DNA from: Cavia porcellus
Lineage: Eukaryota > Chordata > Mammalia > Rodentia > Caviidae
Length of the DNA stretch: 64,000 nt
Assembly (NCBI RefSeq): GCF_034190915.1
Contig: NW_026947484.1
Coordinates: 189,962,982 to 190,026,981, forward strand
Direction: 5' to 3'
A program made the position numbers and the translations under genes. Of the stretch, positions 56,625 through 64,000 are shown piece after piece. Positions within the stretch are counted from its first letter, which is position 1. Each line of letters starts with the position of its first letter. The notes under the pieces were generated by a model. That model saw only the letters and a list, made by a program, of their open reading frames with translations. It was not told where the DNA came from and did no database searches.

Positions 56625-57380
56625 TTGTGATCAGGTCCCCAACATTGACACAATGCGATCCATCCCCTAAACATCTGTTTCCCCTTACTAACACCATCCA
56701 GGTGCAGAGAAATACACATTTCCACATCTCTTGCCCCATGTCCCTGAAGCACACAGAGGCCCTCTGTGCCTGATGACATTGAAAAAGGATATTTCTCAGA
56801 GAGTAGGGAGGACCCGAATCACAGAAGAGATTAGGAAATGAAAAACGCCTTGTTAATTCCTTCCCGACAGACAGCACAAATGTAACATCTGCAGGTAACA
56901 AACAGCATCTCCCAGTAGCCCCGAACATCTATTTTCTTGCTTCTTTTCCAGTCCCAATCTGCTGCTGTAGAGATCCTCACTAATATCCCGGCACACACAG
57001 CGAGGGTACAGGACAGCCGAAGCACATGTCGCATGTTCAATATTCTGACTCTCTCTCACACTTATGCATATGTGTAGGCAGCAGATGCAGGCAGCATGAT
57101 GCGATGCCCTTCCCTGGACCACAACATGGGTGTGGAATGGTAAAAATGCGGATTTTATTTTCACAAAAGATTTTAACTAAATGTCTAAAACTTAAATGAG
57201 TTAACTTTCACATCAATAGGCATGAATTATAATTTGTACTTCACTGTTCAATTGTTACTTTGCAGAAAAATTATTAAAGAATTACAACTTTACATAAAAA
57301 TCTCCAGCTAGAAACTGTATACGAAAACTAATTTTTTTTTGACTTCTAGGTTCATTTTAAGAGTGAGTATGTGTAGTTGT
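56625..57380. other. Unique sequence
   Basis: 56,820-57,130 has several CpG sites and may be conserved. Nothing recognised as a gene. Confidence 0.35.
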
Positions 57381-57384
57381 ATTA

Positions 57385-57528
57385 CTAAGGACTGAACCTA
57401 AGGCCTTCATACTGAGCTCCATCCACATGTCCTTCATTTTTATTTGGGACAAGATCCTCTGAAATCTCTAAATTGCCCAACTGGGCTCAATCTTGTGATC
57501 CTCCCGCCTCAGCTTCTGGGATTGAATT
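57385..57528 (-). mobile_element. B4-type composite SINE
   Basis: Reverse ID-like remnant ('ttactaaggactgaacctaaggcc') then reverse B1-like ('gggacaagatcctctgaaatctc...cccgcctcagcttctggg'). Confidence 0.75.
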
Positions 57529-57529
57529 T

Positions 57530-58157
57530 ACATTTCTTGAAAGTATATTCCAATTCTGAATACCTTGGCTACAATCACATTTGTTTTTTAATTATTAGAT
57601 TCGGAGGTTGGCTAATTCCCCTTATAGAGCCCAACGTAATTGTTTTAGGTCTGCTGGCCATACTACCTCTGTTACAACTAATCAACCCTGTCACTATAAC
57701 GTGAAACAGACATGAACACAGTATGTAAAAGAAGGAGCATAGTTGTGTTCCAATAAAACTTTATCTACCAGATCAGGTGGCTAGGCTGCAAGCTATCATT
57801 TGTCAATCTCTGCTATAAAGTGTTCCTGTCAACAGAATATAAATTTGAAAAAAGTTTGATGGTAACATAATTATTGAATTTTGCTGATATGATAGAAAGA
57901 AAAATAAATTGTCTGAAATAAATATGTAATGACATGAATTATGTATATCTTGTTTTTATTACTTATTCAGTCTGTGCCAGCTCATCAACAGAAAACCCAG
58001 ATGTACTCAGTCGTAATTAAATTCAATTGTCTTCGGTACTTTGATGATTTTTAGTGATAAAAAAATTATAGCTTAACATCTATTTTTGCCTTTGTCATTT
58101 TGAGGTTATATTCAACAAGGCGGGACGAACCTATGTTACCTAATAGTTTGCTGGGTT
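57530..58157. other. Unique AT-rich sequence
   Basis: Nothing firmly recognised. Confidence 0.35.
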
Positions 58158-58162
58158 GAATT

Positions 58163-58586
58163 TGATAAGATTTTCGGCGCGATGAAAGAAAGAGAATATA
58201 AAGTAGAGATGGCCTTTATTCTAAGGATGCGGAAACTCCATGACCGCCCGGGTCTGGCTTTCTCTGCCAGACACGTGGTGAGGGGGGCACACATATAGCT
58301 TTGGTCTGGGGTGGTGCCTAAAGAGGGCATCACTGAGGCTGGGGATTTAGCTCAGCGGCATAAGCGCCTGCCTTCCAAGAAGGCGGTCGTGAGTTTGATC
58401 CCCGGTACCGAAAAAGACAAAAAAGGAAAAAAAAAAGAGGGCATTGCTGATGTGCGAGCAGCCAATTGGAATTCTTTTCCTGCCACAGGTAAGTTGCCTA
58501 GGGGCAGGGAAAATGGCCTCAACATAAATGTCCATTGGTCCCGCCTCCCACTGCTGTAATGTCCTATCTAGAGCAAAATCCTTTCA
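58163..58586 (-). mobile_element. Solo LTR, local family copy 4, carrying an ID insertion
   Basis: TG…CA ends and perfect 5 bp flanks GAATT (58,158-58,162 and 58,587-58,591). AATAAA reads from 'cctttattct'. Removing the ID (58,337-58,433) leaves an LTR of about 310 bp close to copy 2. Confidence 0.9.
58337..58433 (+). mobile_element. ID-type SINE nested in the LTR
   Basis: Forward ID with TAGCTCAGCGG and an A-rich tail. Flanked by AAAGAGGGCAT at 58,320-58,330 and 58,434-58,444, extendable to 17 bp with two mismatches. Confidence 0.94.
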
Positions 58587-58594
58587 GAATTGTA

Positions 58595-58788
58595 GCTTTT
58601 TGAAGTAGTACTAGAGCTTGAGCCAGAGCCTCATCCACACTAGGCAAGCACTGTACCACTGAGCTACATCTCAGCACTTTGTACTTTATTTTGGGACAGG
58701 GTCTCCCAGGCTAGACTCAAACTTGCAGTCATGTTGCCTCAGCCTCCTGAGCAGCTACAATTACAGGAGTGTGCTGTCAAGCCTGAAT
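58595..58788 (-). mobile_element. B4-type composite SINE
   Basis: Reverse ID-like ('catccacactaggcaagcactgtaccactgagctacatctc') then reverse B1-like ('gggacagggtctcccaggctagactcaaac...gcctcctgagcagctac'). Confidence 0.85.
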
Positions 58789-58789
58789 T

Positions 58790-59485
58790 ATAACTTAAAT
58801 ACTAGTAGCGGCCCCCTTTTGTATCTTGGGTCCTGTGAATATCGTGAGTTGCTTGAACCCTTTAGGAAAGCACAGGTTTGATTGACTTTCCCTTTCATCC
58901 TCTTCACTTTCCTGTGTCCTCCATCTTCTCCCCTGGAACGTGGCCACAACAGTAGGAGTTTCACTACTGTGACCGTGAAGCAGAGGCCAAATGAACGGCA
59001 GAAACTTAGGCTTGATTACCCTGGGCCGCCAGACCCAGTTCAGAAGTCACCTGACACACTCTCACTACATCCAAAAAGTGAGTCCGTTTTTGATAAAGTC
59101 ACTGTCATCGGCTTTTCTCTGACAAACAACTAAACACAAATTCTGAAACATAAATTCCCATGGGCGAAAGGCTCTCCAGAGCTTTTCTGATACAACTGTC
59201 TCAGTGCCCATCATGCTTACATATTTTTTTCTTGGTTTAGCACACTGGCATCCACGCCAAGATTCCAGTCCACGGTCTTTAGGGGCTTCAGGAAGAGCTG
59301 GATGTGTCACACCTGCGACAAATCCTTTAAATGTGACAATGGGCCTCTGAATGAAGCAGTCCATTTTGAGGTGACTATTTTCATTCAAAGGAAATGCTCA
59401 TGTGGTACTTTTAGCTGGCATCCTCTTAAGCTGCATAAAAATGAGAAAATGATTTTCTGTGCAAGCCACCTTGAATCCCACTCGG
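58790..59485. other. Unique sequence
   Basis: Nothing recognised. Confidence 0.4.
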
Positions 59486-59489
59486 TTTC

Positions 59490-60125
59490 CCAGCTTTAAC
59501 CCACCCCTCGCTCCACTCCCTCCTCCTTACCGTCATTCAGCCACAGAATTTATGGCCATAGCAAATTGCCCAAAGTAAATGGGCCCTGGTAAAATATCTG
59601 TAAATTCACCATCCTCCTCCCAAGGGAGATTTAATAAAAATGAACTCAGATAAAAACACTCATTAAGAATTGAAACAAAGATTGATAGATAGTGTGTAAT
59701 TTATAATTAATACATGAGAAATTATGGTCTCTTTCTCTAGGGCATTTGGGAATATTTCACTCTCATAATGTTTGACCAGTATCAAAATTGTTCCCCCTCC
59801 CCATTCTCATATTTTAATCATGCCTGCGGTTAATTTCTTCCTTCGTATATAGAGATCATATCCCAAAAATCTCAGGGTTGGTCCCTGCACTGGCCAGTTA
59901 CCAATGGCTTTGACTGGGTTGACATTTTTAGTCATTACTTTTCATTTTTCTTTCACTAGCTGACCTAATATGGGTAGAAATAATGAGGTTTGATAGGTTT
60001 TATTTTTGATAACTCCAGTGGCTTTAAATAAGTTTCTTTGACCCAATTTTAAAATGGTCGCAGATTTTAAGGTGTATTATCGACTGAAACCTAAAGGAAA
60101 CCACCAGGTCACTAATTGCCACAGT
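59490..60125. promoter_or_regulatory. Candidate conserved non-coding element
   Basis: Repeat-free AT-rich block: 'gccatagcaaattgcccaaag', 'gagatttaataaaaatgaactc', 'tttataattaatacatgag', 'ggtttgataggttttatttttgataactcc', 'ggtcgcagattttaagg'. Composition-based inference. Confidence 0.3.
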
Positions 60126-60950
60126 TACTTAAGCTGCAAAGGAAAAATTCAAACCATTTTGGTCTGGCGCTTTTAACTCTTGCTTGGCCATTCTTTCCCT
60201 GTTGTTGTGTAACAGAAAAGTGCCCTCCCCTCAGTAAGCTCCGCTTGCCCAGATGACAGTTCCTGTTGCAGTTCTGGTTGTTTCTGTCTCTTAGAAACAG
60301 CTGGTCACTGTGATGCATATTGTAAGAACAAATCAAAAATAGCCTAATACTTCACTCTGTGTCCACCTCACTTTGTAACCCCACAGAAACCTCCTTCTCT
60401 GGGCCTTTGAGGCCTGACATTGTGAGGAACAACTGAGTCCCTGTCAATGTCTATCCATTGTGAAATAAATCTACCTCCAAATCCTGGGTGCCATTTTGGT
60501 ATATGGAGCCATTGAAGCTGGAGATTAGTCACATGTGTGGGGCTAAAGCAAGACCAGCTCTGAAAACACAAAAAGCTCAAAATAAGCCAGATAAACAAGC
60601 TGTTCCAGCATCAAGAAGACAGGGGCCCAGGGCAGCCAGGCAAACAGGTTGCTAGGAAGTGGGTTGAAACTGACATTCTTCTTTGGAGGGGATAAATAAA
60701 CATGCTGCACTGGTTGAGCAGTTCCTTTCCTCCCATCAGGAGGATAAGGGCTCCACCTGACCCCAGCTTTGTCTCTTTATTTTCTCATCCTCTCTGCATC
60801 CTTCTCCCTGAGAACATCTAGCATTGCAGCCCATGGCTACATTTTGGTGTTTTTGTTTACCCTTGCAGTTGTTTTTCGCTAAGTGGGAAAAAGTAGACTG
60901 CATAGTTTGCATCTGATGAATAAAATCATCATCTCAGATGGTTCAATGCC
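60126..60950. other. Unrecognised sequence, possibly an LTR
   Basis: Contains 'gtgaaataaatctacc' and TATA-like 'gataaataaacatgc', but no edges or duplications to prove an LTR. Confidence 0.3.
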
Positions 60951-61090
60951 TTTATCTATAAAAGAGAATAATAGTGGTACCTAATATTTAATGAATCCGT
61001 AGGGTTTGAGGATTCAACTAAGGTAGGTAAGGGCTTAGTACAGTATGTGGGGCTCAGTACGTGGTCATTAAATAACAGCTTTTGTTATGT
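60950..61090 (+). mobile_element. MIR-like fragment
   Basis: 'tttatctataaaagagaataatagtggtacctaatatttaatg...gaggattcaactaagg...cagtacgtggtcattaaataac' follows the MIR 3' region. Confidence 0.6.
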
Positions 61091-61429
61091 TGTTATTATT
61101 CCATAGGTAAATCAGAAATGATTTACTCCGCCAAAAAGGCACCAGTAAATATTGACATAGTCTCACAGCACAGCGTCACAAATTACCTATGGAAAGATTA
61201 TGTCTTTACAGCGAGGAAAGCTGGCACATAACAATGCAGTGAGGTGATTAAAATTAAGTCAACAATGGTGGGATAAACTGATGCTAGCTGATGTGTGCAC
61301 TGAAAGAACCTGGCCTCACTTTGTGCAATTCCTGCCAAGAAAGTGTCATCTGAATCTGGACACGAGGAAGCATCACGTAGATGAAGACTGAGGATCTTGC
61401 CCCAGAATGAAAGGCTTGTCCCTTTAAAA

Positions 61430-61662
61430 CTGTCAAGGACATGAAAGATCAAGAAGAGCTGGAGAGCTATTCCAGACTGAAGGAGCCTGCTGAGCTACAC
61501 CGAATAAATGCGATGGATTATCCTGGATGGGATCCTGGACCACAGAGGAAACAGAATTGGCTGGGACAGCTGGCAACTAATGGAAGTTCTTCATGCTACT
61601 GGTCTTGTAACTTTTCACTACTGAAATTACTTCAAAATAAATAAATTGTAAGAAGCACCTGT
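61430..61662 (+). mobile_element. Old L1 3'-end fragment (L1M-like)
   Basis: 'aagatcaagaagagctggagagctattccagactgaaggag', 'atcctggatgggatcctggacc' and the end 'actgaaattacttcaaaataaataaa' are familiar from old L1M 3' UTRs. Confidence 0.55.
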
Positions 61663-61664
61663 AT

Positions 61665-62215
61665 GTTTTTTGATGCCTTGAGGAGGCGGTAGGTGCCAAA
61701 CAGGAAACACAATGGTTGCATTTTAGCTGACACTGTGCACCTGCATTAAAGGAGCTCCTGAAGTGGTTTCTACTGGTGACTCCAGGCATCATGAGGTCAC
61801 CAGCAAACAGCAGTACAGGAGTCAGAGCACTTCCACTTCTGCCCAAGATGAACTGCTCCAGAAATTGCCCTCCTGCTCAAACAACTATGGACAAAACAAT
61901 ATCTGCAAAACGGTGTCTTGAACAAATGGGGCTGGAAGGATGCTAAGCTGAGATTCCAGAAGAAAAACACAATTAAGGGCTTTAGCTGCCCCAACTGATT
62001 GCCCAGTGGGAGTTTTGCATCCAGAGAGGGGACCAGAATGCAGTCCAGCTGGCTTATGGAACTGTGGGCCAGATCAGAGTTCAGGGAAATGGAAACAGCT
62101 AGAATTTGCTGGGCAAAATACCAAAGATGAGGAAGAGAGTTGCCAAAACCCACATCAGGCACAGTTAGAAAGCAAGTCAGTACCTGGCCGCACTCAGGGT
62201 AGGCAAAGGGAACTG
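61665..62215. other. Unrecognised sequence
   Basis: Probably old repeat DNA, but no family identified. Frames at 61,797-62,347 overlap on both strands and are not convincing. Confidence 0.35.
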
Positions 62216-62219
62216 GCTA

Positions 62220-62345
62220 CACATGGGCACAGGGAAACACTTGGAGGTGATGGAGAAGTTTTGCATCGTAATTGTGGTGGTGGCCATTGGATTAAACATG
62301 TTTGTCAAAACCACACACTTAAAATAAATGTCTTGCATGATATAT
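62220..62345 (+). mobile_element. Old L1 3'-end fragment (L1M-like)
   Basis: 'aggtgatggagaagttttgcatcgtaattgtggtggtgg...gtcaaaaccacacacttaaaataaatg' matches the 3' UTR of old L1s. Confidence 0.6.
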
Positions 62346-62409
62346 GAAATGGAAACATGGCCAAGACCCTTGTTAAAGAATCAAACAAAAAATCACTTGG
62401 TCTCAAGAT

Positions 62410-62499
62410 TTTGTTGTTGTTGTTATTACTGGGGATTGAACTCACAACCATGTGTTTGCAAGGTAGGCACTTATGCCATTGAGCTAAATCCCCAGCCCA
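62410..62499 (-). mobile_element. ID-type SINE with target-site duplication
   Basis: Reverse ID with tail TTGTTGTTGTTG. Flanked by GTCTCAAGAT at 62,400-62,409 and 62,500-62,509. Confidence 0.92.
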
Positions 62500-62833
62500 G
62501 TCTCAAGATATTTTGAAGTCACTTACAATATTCACCCTGATGCCCAGTGACTCTCTGGCCCCACCTTCACTGGATGACATTTCTCTCACTGGGTTCATGT
62601 TCAGCAAGTTCTTCTTCCTAGTCCCATTCAGAAGTGTAGATAGAGACTGAAAAGTTTCTCAAACTCAAGTCATCTTGAACTTTGGACTCATCTACATGTG
62701 AGAAATCCTTTACCTGTGGCTGGACTTTCTTTGCTTCCACAGAGAGACAAAATGTGGGTGTTAGCGGTGAGTCGGTTGGTGTTAGTCATGTGAAGCACAC
62801 TTTTCAACCCTCCCAAATCATATCAAATGGCTT

Positions 62834-63300
62834 CCTTTTTTCATCCGGGTCTCACTATGTAGCCTACGTTGTTCTTGAACTTTCCATTCTCCTGAGTGTG
62901 AGAACATGGCGGACAGACAACAGCAACTACTGAACGCTCTCTAAAGGCTCGGCTCAGAGGCCAGGAATGATGCGGACTAAGGAGATACGAAACAGTAGAG
63001 ATATGCTCTGCTGACTCAGGAACGAACTGGGCTGAGAGAATCCAACTTGGAATACAGTCCTGGCGCTAAAATAGGAACAGAAAAATCTCGGTGTGGAGGC
63101 TCGACTCCGCGCCATTGGAAACCGTGGTTTGGATTTCCCGCCGCCCGGCGGACGGCGCCTCCACAGCGGCTCGGCAAGGAGAGACGCGACCGCCGAGCTC
63201 TGGGAACGGGAGTCTGCGAACGGAGTCCCCGCGCCATCGGGAACTTTCCATTCTCCTGCTTCAGCCTCCCCAGTGGTAGGATTACCACCATAGCCAGCTA
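62834..63300 (-). mobile_element. B1 SINE split by a CpG-rich insertion
   Basis: The left half 'tttttcatccgggtctcactatgtagcctacgttgttcttgaac' (to 62,894) continues at 63,241 as 'gaactttccattctcctgcttcagcctccccagtggtaggattaccacc'. The overlap GAACTTTCCATTCTCCTG is duplicated (62,877-62,894 and 63,241-63,258). Confidence 0.88.
62895..63240 (+). mobile_element. CpG-dense 346 bp insertion, possible L1 5'-UTR or promoter retrocopy
   Basis: It sits between perfect 18 bp target-site duplications. By hand count it holds 30 CpG in 346 bp, 24 of them in 63,061-63,240, in a CpG-poor neighbourhood. Near its left edge AACATGGCGGAC (62,903-62,914) fits a YY1 site, as found at the start of L1 5' UTRs. Internal features: inverted repeat TGTGGAGGC (63,092-63,100) / GCCTCCACA (63,157-63,165), palindrome CCGCCCGGCGG (63,141-63,151), and CCGCGCCATTGG (63,107) repeated as CCGCGCCATCGG (63,229). 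No poly(A) on either side. Alternatives: copied first exon of a housekeeping gene, or an unknown small element. Confidence 0.6.
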
Positions 63301-63935
63301 AATGTCTTCAAGTCTATTAAAGCAGCATAAATAGCTGCCCCAGACAGGCATGGCCTTTATACTGTTGGCTTGTGCTTGACACCTTTGCTAGGGGAATAAA
63401 AATGTCATGCAAACACAGGTTCCCAAACTCCTGCCAAAACTGTTCTTTTGACCTGTTACTATGATAAATTACATTAATGCATTTGCTAATGCCAAGCCAC
63501 CTTTACTTTCTTGTAATAAAACTGATTTGGCTGTAGTGTGTTGTCCTTTTAATATGCTACAGGATTGAATACCTTTTTATCTGGGATTACTGGCTCTGTA
63601 TTCTTACGTGTATAAGCAGTTTATTGAGCAGTCTAGAGTCAGCAGAGCATAAATAAAATTTCTTTTTTGATCCAGTGACTTGCCTTCAAAGGAGTTCTGT
63701 CAAATCTCTCCTTCCTGACATTTGAGCAGATCATGTGGCTTTTTGGTCACTTTCAATTATTCTAAAGTCCAGACCAACTTATTATTAGTTTCAACATTTG
63801 GCAACAACAGCAGCAGCCCCTGTTCACATCCAAGCATGTCAAGAACATTTCCTGAATTGGCATGAGGAGTTTAGGACACCGAGAGAGCCCAAGAGAAGGA
63901 ATGCAAAGGATCGGGCAGTAATAACTAAAATGTGA
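63301..63935. other. Unique AT-rich sequence
   Basis: 63,450-63,660 has TAAT cores ('tacattaatgcatttgctaatgcc') and may be conserved. No gene seen. Confidence 0.35.
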
Positions 63936-64000
63936 AGGTTTCTCGTGGGTGGGAGGAGGTAGTATTATGAAATTGTTCTAAAGCTGACGATGGTGATGAT
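63935..64000 (+). mobile_element. Old L1 3' fragment running off the window
   Basis: 'ggtttctcgtgggtgggaggaggtagtattatgaaattgttctaaagctgacgatggtgatg' resembles an L1M 3' UTR and is cut by the window end. Confidence 0.5.

Noticed and set aside
59302..59499. Frame beginning CHTCDKSFKC, looking like a C2H2 zinc finger
   Set aside because: The spacing after the phenylalanine does not fit C-x2-C-x3-F-x5-L-x2-H-x3-H, there is only one partial match, and no tandem fingers or KRAB-like region lie nearby.
63047..63301. Overlapping 60-91 codon frames on both strands in the CpG-rich insert
   Set aside because: Frames open on both strands in all phases are expected in GC-rich DNA with few stop codons. 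No domain is recognisable.

Overview
The window looks like gene-poor nuclear DNA from a rodent. The evidence is the interspersed repeats: many short tRNA-Ala-derived SINEs of the ID/BC1 type (A box TAGCTCAGCGG, B box GAGTTCGATCC, A-rich tails, 9-17 bp target-site duplications), B1/Alu-like elements and B1+ID (B4-type) composites. These sit on a background of old mammalian repeats (MIR, L2, MER5-like hAT, MLT2/MaLR LTRs, L1). The young ID subfamily (…GGCATAAGCGCCTGCC TTGCAAGCAGGC…) is not the mouse/rat type. From memory it fits a hystricomorph rodent such as a mole-rat, guinea pig or degu best, but that is inference.

I find no convincing protein-coding gene, exon, tRNA, rRNA or snRNA. The open frames are short, overlap on both strands and mostly coincide with repeats. 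The only recognisable protein homologies are transposon relics: the C-terminal end of L1 ORF2 (15430-15921, +), an L1 ORF2 endonuclease-region relic (34939-35421, -), and a weak mariner-like transposase relic near 14.7 kb (-). The window is therefore intergenic or intronic.

Layout. 0-12 kb: unique sequence with MIR/L2, a MER5-like element hit by three ID insertions (2.6-3.2 kb), and B1s. 12-18 kb: a B4 composite, an AT-rich block that may be a conserved regulatory element (12.75-13.33 kb), an MLT2 LTR, and a young 5'-truncated L1 with a 15 bp target duplication (15.43-17.10 kb). 18-31 kb: mostly unique, with scattered SINEs, one class-I-like solo LTR (22.9-23.3 kb) and a second candidate conserved block (30.37-31.11 kb). 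31-47 kb: the repeat-dense core, with antisense L1 pieces, several B4s, an LTR splitting a B1, and three members of a minus-strand LTR family whose fourth member lies at 58.2 kb. 47-64 kb: unique DNA with more SINEs, an unexplained 348-354 bp segment between 24 bp direct repeats (48.9-49.3 kb), and a CpG-dense 346 bp insertion inside a B1 element (62.9-63.2 kb).

The most unusual objects are (i) the CpG-dense insertion, which has an 18 bp target duplication but no poly(A) tail; (ii) the four same-strand solo LTRs with 5 bp target duplications; and (iii) the tailless segment at 48.9 kb. All homology calls are by eye; no database search was run.
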